Assembly: GCF_051195215.1 (NCBI RefSeq) | Contig: NZ_JBNAZM010000023.1 | Location: 8,828-72,827, forward strand | Source of the DNA: Arhodomonas sp051195215 | Lineage (GTDB): Bacteria; Pseudomonadota; Gammaproteobacteria; Nitrococcales; Nitrococcaceae | Length of the DNA stretch: 64,000 nt | Direction of reading: 5' to 3' | Shown here: piece by piece, positions 1-10,014 of the stretch | Layout of the letters: the number at the start of each line of letters is the position of its first letter | Position numbering within the stretch: position 1 is the stretch's first letter | Translations under genes and position numbers: made by a program | The notes under the pieces: model-generated | Seen by the model: only the letters and a program-made list of their open reading frames with translations | Told to the model about the DNA's origin: nothing | The model's database searches: none

Positions 1-105
1 GTCTCCCCGGCCGGACGTGGCGAACGCCCGGCCGCTGGCGGTGAATGAACCGGCCAATGGTTTCACAGCCGTCCGGCAACGGGAAGCCGCTTCCGGGGCG
101 GCGAG

Positions 106-1780
<1,675 letters not shown>

Positions 1781-1800
<20 letters not shown>

Positions 1801-2767
1801 AGCGAATTCTCTCCTTGACCGTGGCCAACAGCTCCAGGGCGGCGCCGTGAGGGTCGAGCTCGCGCTCGACGACGCGTTCGATCATGGTTTCGATGCGATC
1901 GGGGTGGGCGCGGTAGAAGCTCTCGCGCACGATCTCCTCGGCGATCTTCACCACCCGGGTGCTCGCGATGCGGCGACGGCGGACATCGATCTCGCCGCTG
2001 CCATGGAGGTGCTCGCGGTGGCGGTCGAGGGCCGCGAGGAGCTCGTCGAATCCTGAAAGCGTCTCGCTGCTGGTGGGGATCACCGGTACCTGCCAGGCAT
2101 CGGGGGCTTCGGGCATGCTCATCATCAACATGCTCTTGAGCTCGCGCACGGTGCGGTTGGCGTCCGGGCGGTCGGCCTTGCTCACCACGTGCACGTCGGC
2201 GATCTCGAGGATGCCGGCCTTGATTGCCTGGATGTCGTCACCGAGGCCCGGGGCGTTGATCACCACGGTGGTGTGGGCGGCACGCACCACGTCCACCTCG
2301 TCCTGGCCCACGCCCACGGTCTCGATGAACACCAGGTCGAAGCCGCCGGCGTCGAGCACGTCCACTGCGTCCAGCGCTGGCCGGGCGAGCCCGCCCAGGC
2401 TGCCGCGGGTGGCCATGCTGCGGATGAACACGCCCGGGTCCTGGACGAGATCGGACATGCGGATGCGGTCGCCGAGAATGGCGCCGCCGGAGAAGGGGCT
2501 GGACGGGTCGATGGCGATGACCGCCACGCGCCGCCCGGTCTCACGAATGGTGCGGGCGAGTTGGCTCACCAGGGTGGACTTGCCCGCGCCGGGCACGCCG
2601 GTGATGCCGACGACATGGGCGCGGCCGGTGCGGCGGTAGAGCGCGGCGAGGGCGGCACGACACTCGCGCTCGCCGGATTCCGCTCGGGTAATGAGCCGCG
2701 CCATCGCCCGCGGATCGCCGTTGCAGACGCGCTCGGCGAGCGTCTCGGAGGCGATGCGTTGTGCCAT
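1781..2767 (-). CDS. meaB: MeaB/ArgK-type G-protein chaperone of the B12 mutase
   Basis: 328-residue P-loop GTPase of the MeaB/ArgK family. These proteins load adenosylcobalamin onto acyl-CoA mutases and protect or reactivate them. The P-loop GVPGAGKS lies at residues 57-64. It is followed by an IDPSSPFSGGAILGDR segment and the switch segment ETVGVGQDEVDV typical of the family. It sits between the ligase gene (1 bp gap) and the large mutase subunit (20 bp overlap), so it is almost certainly dedicated to the HcmAB enzyme. The C-terminal region matches the family dimerisation arm. Nothing looks broken. Confidence 0.92.
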
Positions 2768-2768
2768 G

Positions 2769-4193
2769 TCAGCCGCCTCCGGCCCGCGCCTGCAGGCTGC
2801 GGTAGAGGTCGCGGTCGTCGACGACCCGCCTGGCCTTGAAGTCGGTGCGGTCGAACGTCCCGGTGGGCACCGCCGTCACTGCAACGCGCAGGCCGAGCAT
2901 GCGGGCGAGGGCCTCGGCGGCGGACTGCCGGAAGCGCTCCTGCGCCGCCTCGCCGCTGGTCTCCACGGTGCGGTCCATTTCCACCTGTACCGCGAGCTCG
3001 TCCATGACGCCCTCGCGGGTGATCACGATGCGGTGCTCGCCCCCGTAGCCCTCGAGTTGGGTGAGCACCGCGGCGATCTCGCTGGGATACACGTTCTCGC
3101 CGCGCACCTGGAACATGTCGTCGATGCGTCCGTAGATCCCCTGGGGCAGGCGCGGGTAGGTGCGCCCGCAGGGATTCGTCTCCATGGTCCAGTGGGTGAG
3201 ATCCCCGGAGAACAGCCGGATCATGGGCTGGGAGGTGCGCTCGAGGGTTGTGTAGATCGGTGTACCCTGCGCGCCGTAGGTCACGCGGCGGGCGGTCTGC
3301 GGGTCGCAGATCTCGGTATAGACGATGTCCTGCCACAGCAGCATGCCGTCGGTCTCGGCACTGCCGGCGCCGTGCATCCAGGGAGTGACCTCGGCCATGG
3401 TGCCGCAGTCCACCACGCGCGCACCGAAGGTCGCGGCGATGTGGTCGCGGATGCCGGGTATGGAGCCACCGGGTTCGCCGGAGAAGAACATCACGCGCAG
3501 GCCGAACTCGCGCGGGTCCACGCCTTCCTCCCGGGCGACCTCGGCGAGGCGCAGGGCGTAGGACGGCGTGCTGTAGAAGCCTGCCGGGCGTATCAGCCGC
3601 AGCCAGGTCACCGCGCGGGCGGTCATGCCCGGGGCGCCGGCGCCGAAGGGAAAGGCCTTGCAGCCGAGGCGCTCGGCGCCGGTCAGTGCGCCCCAGGAGC
3701 CCATGTAGAGGCTGAAGATGGCGGCAACGAACACCGTGTCTCCGGGACGCAAGCCCATGCCCCACATGATGCGCGCGTGGTTGTTGGCGATGGTCTCCCA
3801 GTCCTCGCGGGAGAGGCCGAATACCGTGGGCCGTCCGGATGTGCCGGAGGTGCCGTGAATGTGGTAGACCTCGGTGTGGGGTACGCAGAGGTAGTCGCCG
3901 AAGGGCGGATGGGCGTTCTGCGAGGCGCGCAGCTCGTCCTTGGTGACCACCGGCACGTGCTCGAAGTCGGCGAGGCTGCGGATGTCGTCGGGCTGAATGC
4001 CGGCCTCGGACCACTTCTGCCGGTAGAAGGGGGCGTGCCTCCAGGCGTAGCGCATGACCTCGCGCAGACGGGCGACGATGGCCTCGTCCCGTTGCCCCGG
4101 GGCCATCGTCTCGCGCTCGGGGAACCAGTAGCGTTCGCCCGGCGCGGGGAAGTAATGCGCGTCGTAGCGCGGCGGAAACTGCCACTGCTCCAT
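2769..4193 (-). CDS. AMP-forming acyl-CoA ligase, probable 2-hydroxyisobutyrate-CoA ligase
   Basis: 474-residue adenylate-forming enzyme of the phenylacetate-CoA ligase (PaaK) branch. The nucleotide-binding loop HGTSGTSGRPTVFG is at residues 113-126, and the C-terminal lid carries the hinge sequence RGENVYPSEIAAVL. The family converts a carboxylic acid, ATP and CoA to acyl-CoA, AMP and pyrophosphate. It lies between the two mutase subunit genes, and the same ligase type occurs in known 2-hydroxyisobutyrate clusters. Activation of 2-hydroxyisobutyrate to feed the mutase is therefore the best guess. The substrate is inferred from context; sequence alone supports only the ligase class. Confidence 0.82.
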   Translation of the reverse strand: MEQWQFPPRYDAHYFPAPGERYWFPERETMAPGQRDEAIVARLREVMRYAWRHAPFYRQKWSEAGIQPDDIRSLADFEHVPVVTKDELRASQNAHPPFGDYLCVPHTEVYHIHGTSGTSGRPTVFGLSREDWETIANNHARIMWGMGLRPGDTVFVAAIFSLYMGSWGALTGAERLGCKAFPFGAGAPGMTARAVTWLRLIRPAGFYSTPSYALRLAEVAREEGVDPREFGLRVMFFSGEPGGSIPGIRDHIAATFGARVVDCGTMAEVTPWMHGAGSAETDGMLLWQDIVYTEICDPQTARRVTYGAQGTPIYTTLERTSQPMIRLFSGDLTHWTMETNPCGRTYPRLPQGIYGRIDDMFQVRGENVYPSEIAAVLTQLEGYGGEHRIVITREGVMDELAVQVEMDRTVETSGEAAQERFRQSAAEALARMLGLRVAVTAVPTGTFDRTDFKARRVVDDRDLYRSLQARAGGG

Positions 4194-4219
4194 GATCTCC
4201 TCCTCCGCAGTGTCGCGGT

Positions 4220-4636
4220 CTAGCGCGGTCCGCGCTCGGCCACCAGGGCACGGAACGCGTCGACGATCTCCTGCGGCGGGGTGTCCTGGAGCAGGACCCT
4301 GGCGACGCCCATGCGCTCCAGCTCGGCGACGTCCTCGTCGGGGATCACGCCGCCGCCGGCGACGATGATGTCCTCGCCGCCCTTCTCGCGCAGCAGCTCG
4401 AGCACCCGGGGGAAGACGGTCATGTGCACCCCGGAGAGCAGGCTGATGCCGAGGATGTCCACGTCCTCCTGCAACGCGGCGTCGACCACCTCTTCGGGGG
4501 TGCGGTGCAGGCCCGTGTACACCACGTCCATGCCCGCATCGCGCAGGGTGCGCGCCACGATCTTCACGCCGCGGTCGTGGCCGTCGAGGCCGACCTTGGC
4601 GAGCAGTACCCGGATCACCGCTTCACTCTGCGCCAT
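4220..4636 (-). CDS. hcmB: 2-hydroxyisobutyryl-CoA mutase, small B12-binding subunit
   Basis: 138-residue stand-alone cobalamin-binding domain. The base-off/His-on signature GLDGHDRG is at residues 16-23, with His20 as the lower axial cobalt ligand, followed by the SLLSG and AGGG loops of the Rossmann-like fold. Near the C-terminus it has LLQDTPPQ with Asp118. Methylmalonyl-CoA mutases have a glycine-rich FGPGT-type sequence here, while the characterised HcmB has Asp117, which contacts the hydroxyl group of the substrate. With Ile92 of the large subunit this gives both halves of the diagnostic pair. The gene lies 27 bp upstream of the ligase gene. Confidence 0.87.
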   Translation of the reverse strand: MAQSEAVIRVLLAKVGLDGHDRGVKIVARTLRDAGMDVVYTGLHRTPEEVVDAALQEDVDILGISLLSGVHMTVFPRVLELLREKGGEDIIVAGGGVIPDEDVAELERMGVARVLLQDTPPQEIVDAFRALVAERGPR

Positions 4637-4669
4637 CTCCTCTCCTCCTCGTCGTGGGCCGGACAGACC

Positions 4670-5332
4670 CTAGGCCGAGAGACGTTCGGTGGCCTGTTGC
4701 AGCCAGTGGCAGGCCCCGTCGGCGTGCTCACGGGCGAGCAGCTCCGCTTCGGGCACGTTGCCGTTGCAGATCGCCCGGTAGATGCGCTCGTGCTGGTCCC
4801 AGATCGGGCCCTGGTTGGCGGCGTCGTCGATGACGTTGATCATCACCCGCCGGGTGTGGTGCCACTGGGTGGCCATTACCTCCAGTACCCGGGCGTTGGC
4901 CGCGGTCTCGTAGATCAGCCAGTGGAATTCCTCGTCCGCAGAGATCAGCAGGGGCACGTCGTGAGCGGCAAGCGCCGAGCGTCCGTCGGCGAGAATGCGC
5001 TCGCCCTCGGCCATGAATCGATCGTCGCAGCGGCGTGCGGCTTCGCCCGCGGCGATCAGGTCGACGCCCGCGCGCAGACCGTAGAGATCGCGCACGAGCG
5101 CCGCGGACAGTGGGGCAACGCGCAGCCCCCGACGGCCGACGGGGCAGAGAAAGCCCTCGGTCTCCAGGCGCTTCAGTGCCTGGCCCACCGGCAGGCGCGA
5201 GACGTCGAGACGGCTTGCCAATCCGTCCTGGGTGATGCGTTCGCCCGGCCGCAAGGTTCCCTCGCAGACGGCGTTCAGCACTGCGTCGTAGACCAGTTCC
5301 GGCAGCGGCTTGGGGGTGTCGATGCGCTGCAT
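4670..5332 (-). CDS. GntR-family (FCD subfamily) transcriptional regulator
   Basis: 220-residue regulator with an N-terminal winged helix (about residues 8-75, with GERITQDGLASRLDVSR) and an all-helical FCD effector domain. Candidate metal/ligand residues are visible in SADEEFHWLI and in the QHERIY...REHADG stretch near the C-terminus. FCD regulators usually respond to organic acids or acyl compounds, so it probably controls the mutase operon it leads. The start was chosen because an AGAGGTG ribosome-binding site lies 5 bases upstream of this ATG; longer readings lack GntR homology. The start signal lies inside a solo copy of a dispersed terminal repeat. Confidence 0.88.
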   Translation of the reverse strand: MQRIDTPKPLPELVYDAVLNAVCEGTLRPGERITQDGLASRLDVSRLPVGQALKRLETEGFLCPVGRRGLRVAPLSAALVRDLYGLRAGVDLIAAGEAARRCDDRFMAEGERILADGRSALAAHDVPLLISADEEFHWLIYETAANARVLEVMATQWHHTRRVMINVIDDAANQGPIWDQHERIYRAICNGNVPEAELLAREHADGACHWLQQATERLSA

Positions 5333-5357
5333 GACAACACCTCTGGGAAGATTAGTA
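5331..5357. repeat. solo terminal repeat of the miniature-element family at the gntR start
   Basis: From 5329 the sequence GCATGACAACACCTCTGGG continues to GATTAGTA. It matches the right end of the element at 50857-51012 in 27 of 29 positions. Read on the minus strand it supplies the TAA stop of the DUF1289 gene, an AGAGGTG ribosome-binding site and the first base pairs of the gntR start codon. No element core is present here, so it is a solo end or a shared ancestral sequence. Confidence 0.7.
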
Positions 5358-5567
5358 ACGCCTCCTCGGCAGGGCGTCGGTCGCGGCGTCGGTGTTGTCC
5401 GATCGCCTCCGGCGAAGACGGTCGACGACGCGTTGCCGCTCCACGGGATCCATGTTCGACCAACGGCCGATCTCGTCGATGTGGCGACCGCAGCCGCAGC
5501 AGTACGCGCCGTTCGCGTCCAGCCGGCATACCCCAATGCACGGTGAGGGCACGTCCTGTGTCGTCAT
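5352..5567 (-). CDS. DUF1289 small cysteine-rich protein
   Basis: 71-residue protein with the DUF1289 signature SPCIGVCRLD followed by CCGCGRHIDEIGRW. Five cysteines (10, 14, 23, 24, 26) suggest a metal or Fe-S site. The function of the family is unknown; an arginine-rich C-terminus follows. It is the first gene of the mutase operon, 19 bases upstream of gntR, and its TAA stop lies in the solo terminal repeat. A palindromic operator candidate lies 20 bases upstream of its start. The start was chosen because homology begins immediately after MTTQDVP. Confidence 0.8.
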   Translation of the reverse strand: MTTQDVPSPCIGVCRLDANGAYCCGCGRHIDEIGRWSNMDPVERQRVVDRLRRRRSDNTDAATDALPRRRY

Positions 5568-5587
5568 CGCGTCCCCAGATTTCTGAA

Positions 5588-5601
5588 TACTGTATACAGT
5601 A
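5588..5601. promoter_or_regulatory. palindromic operator candidate for the GntR regulator
   Basis: TACTGTATACAGTA is a perfect 14-bp palindrome, 20 bases upstream of the first gene of the minus-strand operon. GntR-family operators are typically of the TTGTATACAA type with a TATACA core, so autoregulation by the downstream FCD regulator is the simplest reading. It lies in the 132-bp gap shared with the divergent fetAB-type genes and might affect both directions. Confidence 0.6.
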
Positions 5602-5699
5602 AACAGCGTAGCCGGCGTTCCGGCGATATCCACCCGCGATTGAGCGCATCCGCTCCAGCCCGGTATAAGGGCAGGGGTCGATCGACGAGCGGGGCGGCG

Positions 5700-6302
5700 G
5701 TGACACTGGCGGCGAGACAACTGGACTGCGGGGTGGTACGGGTTGCTGCGCTGCAGGTGCGCGATGGCGAATGCGTTGCCCTCACCGGCCCGTCCGGCTC
5801 CGGCAAGACTCGCATCATGCGTGCGTTGGCGGACCTCGATCCCGCCACGGGCGAGATCACCCTGGACGGCCGTTCCCACCTGGAGTGGGGCGGCCCGCAA
5901 TGGCGGGCACGGGTGATGTATGTGCCCGCGGAAAGTGCCTGGTGGGACGACCGCGTCGGCGCGCATTTCCCGGTCGATGTCACCACTGCCGACCTGCGGC
6001 CCCTTGGTTTCGCGGCCGATGTGCTCGACTGGCCGGTTGCCCGGCTCTCCTCCGGTGAGCGCCAGCGACTTGCCCTGTTGCGTGCCGTGCTCCGCACACC
6101 ACGGGTGCTTTTGCTCGACGAGCCCACCGCCAACCTCGACAGCGCCAATGTCGATCGCGTGGAGCGCTGGCTCGCCGCACGCCCCGGCAACGATGGCGCG
6201 ATGCTGTGGGTGAGTCACGACCAGAATCAGCTAAGGCGGGTGTGTGCCCGCGGCTATGGCATACATGCCGGCGAGCTCCGGGAGATCGTGCCATGGCCGT
6301 GA
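5700..6302 (+). CDS. fetA: FetA-like ABC transporter ATP-binding protein
   Basis: 200-residue ABC ATPase, compact like FetA/YbbL. Walker A GPSGSGKT is at residues 30-37, the signature LSSGE at 116-120, Walker B LLLDEP at 137-142 and the H-loop histidine at 173. With the FetB-like permease that follows, it should form an inner-membrane exporter linked in E. coli to iron efflux and peroxide resistance. The start is uncertain: GTG at 5700 gives the family length, while a TTG at 5640 would add 20 residues of low-complexity sequence. The gene overlaps the next by 10 bp, so translation is coupled. Confidence 0.82.
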   Translation: MTLAARQLDCGVVRVAALQVRDGECVALTGPSGSGKTRIMRALADLDPATGEITLDGRSHLEWGGPQWRARVMYVPAESAWWDDRVGAHFPVDVTTADLRPLGFAADVLDWPVARLSSGERQRLALLRAVLRTPRVLLLDEPTANLDSANVDRVERWLAARPGNDGAMLWVSHDQNQLRRVCARGYGIHAGELREIVPWP

Positions 6303-7102
6303 TCCCTCTTACCGCGCTGGATCTCGCATTGGCCGCGGGGCTGGTGCTCGCGCTCGGCGTGCTTGCCTGGCGCGAACGCCTGGCGATCACTCGTTCACTA
6401 TGGTGGGCGACGCTGCGTATGGGCGTACAGCTCGCCCTGGTGGGGCTGGTGCTGGAGGCGGTGTTCGCGCTGAACGACTGGCATTGGGTCATGCTTGTGG
6501 GGCTGGGCATGCTGCTCGTCGCCGCTCGCGAAGTGCACGCTCGTCAGCGTCACCCCTTCGCCGGCGGCTGGGGCTACGGTATCGGCGCGGGTGCCATGTT
6601 CGTCGCGAGTTTCACTACCGCGGGGCTCGCCTTGCTGGTGCTCGTGCAGCCCGAACCCTGGTACCGTCCACAGTACGCCATTCCACTGTTGGGTATGCTG
6701 TTGGGTAACACCATGAACGGGGTGGCGCTGTGCCTGGAGCGGCTCACCGAGGGGGCCTGGAGACAGCGCGCGGCCATCGAGGCGCGACTGATGCTCGGCG
6801 AGGAATGGCAGACCGCGGTCGCACCGTTGCGTCGCGAGAGCATGCGCAGCGGTCTGATCCCCATGATCAACGGCATGGCCGCTGCGGGAGTAGTGAGCCT
6901 GCCGGGGATGATGACCGGCCAGATTCTCGCCGGCAGCCCGCCTGGAGTGGCGGTGCGCTACCAGATCCTGATATTTCTTCTGATCACTGTGGGGACGGGT
7001 TTTGGGACGTTGCTCGCCAATCGGATGGCGGCGCGTCGACTGTTCGACGAGCGTAGCCGCTTGCGTCTGGATAGGCTGCGCGACAAAGCGCAGGGGAGAT
7101 GA
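6293..7102 (+). CDS. fetB: FetB-like (UPF0014) ABC exporter permease
   Basis: 269-residue polytopic membrane protein of the UPF0014/FetB family, with about seven hydrophobic segments beginning LDLALAAGLVLALGVLAW. The conserved block PLLGMLLGNTMNGVAL and the later LPGMMTGQILAGSPP motif are family hallmarks. It pairs with the ATPase encoded just upstream (10 bp overlap). It ends in a stop/start overlap with the protease region (TGA at 7100-7102, candidate starts at 7099 and 7105). The predicted role is metal (iron) efflux; linkage to an exported protease is unusual. Confidence 0.88.
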   Translation: MAVIPLTALDLALAAGLVLALGVLAWRERLAITRSLWWATLRMGVQLALVGLVLEAVFALNDWHWVMLVGLGMLLVAAREVHARQRHPFAGGWGYGIGAGAMFVASFTTAGLALLVLVQPEPWYRPQYAIPLLGMLLGNTMNGVALCLERLTEGAWRQRAAIEARLMLGEEWQTAVAPLRRESMRSGLIPMINGMAAAGVVSLPGMMTGQILAGSPPGVAVRYQILIFLLITVGTGFGTLLANRMAARRLFDERSRLRLDRLRDKAQGR

Positions 7103-7104
7103 CA

Positions 7105-9450
7105 ATGATCCGAACATGGGGGCGTACCCTGCTGGCATCCGCCGTGACACTCGCCCTGGGCGCCTGCGGAGGCGGAGGTGGCGGCGGGGACAGCGATGAA
7201 CCTGTTACCGAGATCAGCGGTCGCCTGCAGGTGGCCGAGGGCACCTACGCGGACGCGCCGGCGGGCGAGCGGGCGCTGTCGAACCCCGCGACGGTAAGCG
7301 CCAGCGCCGCGGTGGGCGGTGGCAGTGACCGCTACCGGGTGACGCTGGCCCGAGGCCAGGCGGTCTCCCTGGTGGCGACAGCGGGTCAGACTCTGCGTCT
7401 GCGCCTGTGTGCCGTCGGTGGTGACTGCGAGCAAACCCGAACGAGTGCCGGCCAGCCCGTGCGCACCGTGCTCGCTCCGGCGGATGGCACTTACCGCGCG
7501 GAGCTGGTTGCGGAGGCGGGTGCCGGGCTGTACGTGCTCGGCGTCGCCGGTGGTGCACCGACCGCCGATTTCGCGGCGGCCGCCGGTCCATTCGTGGCCG
7601 GCGAGATTCTCGTGGGGCTGCGTGCGGGGGCGCAGTGGCCCGAGGGCGCGCTGAGCCGGCAAGCGGCCGAAGGCAATGAGGGGCCTGTGCTCGTACATCT
7701 CGACACACCGGCAGGGGAGGCGATCCTGTCCCGTCTCGGGGTAACGGGCGGTGACGCCGATGGCTTGCGTGCACGCACGCTCAGGGCTGTCGCCGAGCTG
7801 CGGCGTCATCCGGATGTACGCTACGCCGAGCCGAACTATCTCTGGGAGCGCAACCGCATCCCCAATGATCCCCGTTACGCCACCCAATGGCACTATCCGG
7901 CACTGGCGTTGCCCGAGGCGTGGGACGAGGTCATCGGTAGCGGTTCGGATGTGACGGTGGCGGTCATCGATGATGGCATTCGCCGTCACGTGGACCTGAA
8001 CGATCGCCTGCTGTTCGATCAGGGGTACGATTTTGCGTCCGACCCGAACTTCTCCAATGACGGCGACGGGATTGATCCGGACCCCACCGACCCGGCGGTC
8101 GACGGCATATTCCACGGCACCGAGGTGTCCGGCCTGGTGGCAGCGGCCACGAACAATGCCCTGGGCGTGGCCGGTTCTGCCTGGCAGGCCGCCCGGGTTC
8201 TGCCGGTGCGTGTCGGCAGCGCCTCGCGCATCACTCTGGCAGACGTGATCAATGGCGTGCGTTACGCGGCGGGCCTGGCCACGCCCGCGGGGCCGGCGCA
8301 GGCTGCACCGAGAGCGCAGGTGGTGAATCTCAGCCTCGGCGGGCCGGGCGGTGCGGCCCAGGCGGCCGAATTCGCACGCGTGCGTGAGCGAGGTGTGATC
8401 GTGCTCGCGGCCGCAGGCAATACGGGCGATGCCACGCCACAGTACCCCGCCGCACATGCGGATGTGCTCGGTGTCGCCGCCACGCGACGTGATGGTACCC
8501 GCGCGCCGTATTCCACCATGGGAGCGTCGGTCTCCCTCGCCGCGCCTGGTGGTGATGCGGGTGATCCGGTGCAGACCCTCAGCGGCGATGACGCCTATGC
8601 GGCGGTCGCGGGTACTTCCTTCGCCGTGCCCCAGGCCGCCGGTGTGGTCGCCTTGATGAAGGCCGTTCACCCGGGGCTCACACCCGAGGCGGTCGAGTGC
8701 GGCGTCCGTGCCGGCGAGCTCACCGATGGTGAGCCCGACGCGTGGGACCCGGAGCTCGGCTACGGACGGCTCGATGCGGCCGCGGCGGTGGATTATGCCG
8801 GACGCCTGGCCCGTGGCGAGGGCCTGGTATCCCCCAGGGTGGATGCCGTGCCGAGGCAGCTCGATTTCGGTTCCTTGCCGCAGAGCATGGAGATCGGATT
8901 TCGCATCATCTGTGGTGACGGTGCGTTTGCCGGACCGCCACAGCCGCAGGCGAACTGGTTGACGGTAACCACCGTGGACGAGGCCAGCGGTCGCTATCGT
9001 GCTAGCGTGGAGCGCGACGGCCTCGCCGAGGGGGTGAATCGCACCGTCCTGCGAATGGAAACGGACGGCGGTCAACGGCTGGACGTACCGGTGACGGTTC
9101 TGGTGGAGCCGGTGCCCGCTGCGGATGCCGGCCGGCAGTTCGTCCAGCTCTATCGCTGGGAGGACTACGTCTCCGGCGAGCCGGCGTCCCGCCAGCTCGA
9201 GCTGGACGGCAGCGACGATTACCGCTACCGCTTCACTGACGTGGACGCCGGAGAGTACGCGGTCATCGCCTCCAGCGACCTGGACGGCGACCGCCGCCTG
9301 TGCCAGCTCGCGGAGATCTGCGGTGGCTGGCCGGATGGCGCGGCCCTCGAGCCGCTGGAAATCGACGAGGGGGAGGTGCGTGAGAACGTGAACTTCCCGG
9401 TCGCGCCGTTGACCTCTTTGGCGCCCCAGTACCGCAAGGAGGGGCCATGA
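7105..9450 (+). CDS. lipoprotein subtilisin-like (S8) serine protease
   Basis: About 781 residues. The signal peptide ends in a lipobox (LALGAC), followed by a poly-Gly linker, so it should be a lipid-anchored envelope protein. The S8 triad is visible: Asp in VAVIDDGI (about residue 289), His in HGTEVSG (about 337) and Ser in GTSFAVPQAAG (about 504). Before the catalytic domain lie about 240 residues, including an S8-type propeptide-like stretch ending RYAEPNYLWER. After it come about 230 residues of beta-rich sequence. ATG 7105 was preferred because the AGGGGAG ribosome-binding site abuts the ATG at 7099 but is 6 bases from this one. The substrate is unknown; the next gene encodes a PrcB_C partner. 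Confidence 0.85.
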   Translation: MIRTWGRTLLASAVTLALGACGGGGGGGDSDEPVTEISGRLQVAEGTYADAPAGERALSNPATVSASAAVGGGSDRYRVTLARGQAVSLVATAGQTLRLRLCAVGGDCEQTRTSAGQPVRTVLAPADGTYRAELVAEAGAGLYVLGVAGGAPTADFAAAAGPFVAGEILVGLRAGAQWPEGALSRQAAEGNEGPVLVHLDTPAGEAILSRLGVTGGDADGLRARTLRAVAELRRHPDVRYAEPNYLWERNRIPNDPRYATQWHYPALALPEAWDEVIGSGSDVTVAVIDDGIRRHVDLNDRLLFDQGYDFASDPNFSNDGDGIDPDPTDPAVDGIFHGTEVSGLVAAATNNALGVAGSAWQAARVLPVRVGSASRITLADVINGVRYAAGLATPAGPAQAAPRAQVVNLSLGGPGGAAQAAEFARVRERGVIVLAAAGNTGDATPQYPAAHADVLGVAATRRDGTRAPYSTMGASVSLAAPGGDAGDPVQTLSGDDAYAAVAGTSFAVPQAAGVVALMKAVHPGLTPEAVECGVRAGELTDGEPDAWDPELGYGRLDAAAAVDYAGRLARGEGLVSPRVDAVPRQLDFGSLPQSMEIGFRIICGDGAFAGPPQPQANWLTVTTVDEASGRYRASVERDGLAEGVNRTVLRMETDGGQRLDVPVTVLVEPVPAADAGRQFVQLYRWEDYVSGEPASRQLELDGSDDYRYRFTDVDAGEYAVIASSDLDGDRRLCQLAEICGGWPDGAALEPLEIDEGEVRENVNFPVAPLTSLAPQYRKEGP

Positions 9451-9932
9451 GGCACGGTGTGTGGCTGTTGGCAGTGGCGCTAGGGCTCGTCGCCTGCCGC
9501 GCCCAGGAGCCGGCACTGGATCAGGCGCTGACTGTCGAGCCGATGACCCTTGCACGCTCGGCGCGTTGTGCGCCGGGCGATGCCCGGGTCCGATGGTTCG
9601 ACGATGCGGATGCGCTCGTTGCAGGCACGGGATCGCTAGTGGATGCCGGCACCGCCGACGGGCTCGATTGGCGTTCGCAGGCGGCCGTGGGCGTGTGGCT
9701 GGGTGAGCGTCCCACTGCCGGGTACGGTCTCAGCCTCGCCGACAGTCGCCAGCAGGGCGATCGGCTGGAGCTCGTCGTCCGGCGCCAAACGCCGCCGGCG
9801 GACGCCATGGTGGCTCAGGTAATCACGTACCCCTGCCTGATCGTGACCGTGCCGCGCACGGGGTATTCGACGCTGCAGGTGGTCGATGACGACGGCGCCA
9901 ATCTCGGGCGTCTGCGGCCCGGTGTCGAATGA
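9447..9932 (+). CDS. PrcB_C-domain lipoprotein, probable protease partner
   Basis: 161-residue lipoprotein (signal peptide ending LGLVAC). Its C-terminal half matches the PrcB_C fold pattern: VGVWLGERPTAGYGLSL, then a charged strand, then a YPCLIVTVPRTGYSTLQV end. In Treponema denticola, PrcB is needed for maturation of the subtilisin-like dentilisin complex. Here the gene overlaps the subtilisin stop codon by 4 bp, so a chaperone or inhibitor role for that protease is a reasonable inference. The domain call rests on motif recognition only. Confidence 0.72.
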   Translation: MRHGVWLLAVALGLVACRAQEPALDQALTVEPMTLARSARCAPGDARVRWFDDADALVAGTGSLVDAGTADGLDWRSQAAVGVWLGERPTAGYGLSLADSRQQGDRLELVVRRQTPPADAMVAQVITYPCLIVTVPRTGYSTLQVVDDDGANLGRLRPGVE

Positions 9933-9983
9933 GTGTGACGCGTGAACGTGGTGGCCGCCTTCCGGCTGTCGCGTATCGGCGCT

Positions 9984-10003
9984 CCGGGGGCTTGAGCCCC
10001 CGG
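9984..10003. terminator. hairpin terminator between convergent genes
   Basis: CCGGGGGC TTGA GCCCCCGG forms a perfect 8-bp G+C stem with a 4-base loop, between the convergent PrcB_C and TonB-receptor genes. There is no clear T tract, so efficient intrinsic termination is uncertain, but the position fits a bidirectional terminator. Confidence 0.55.
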
Positions 10004-10014
10004 GTGCGCTCGGT

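Noticed and set aside
6958..9555. Long minus-strand open frame (about 865 codons) opposite the subtilisin gene
   Set aside because: It has no recognisable domain; high G+C third positions create long antisense frames. The plus-strand frame has a signal peptide and a full catalytic triad. The same applies to 34175-36766 opposite cas3, 57712-59355 opposite prkA and 337-1818 opposite hcmA.
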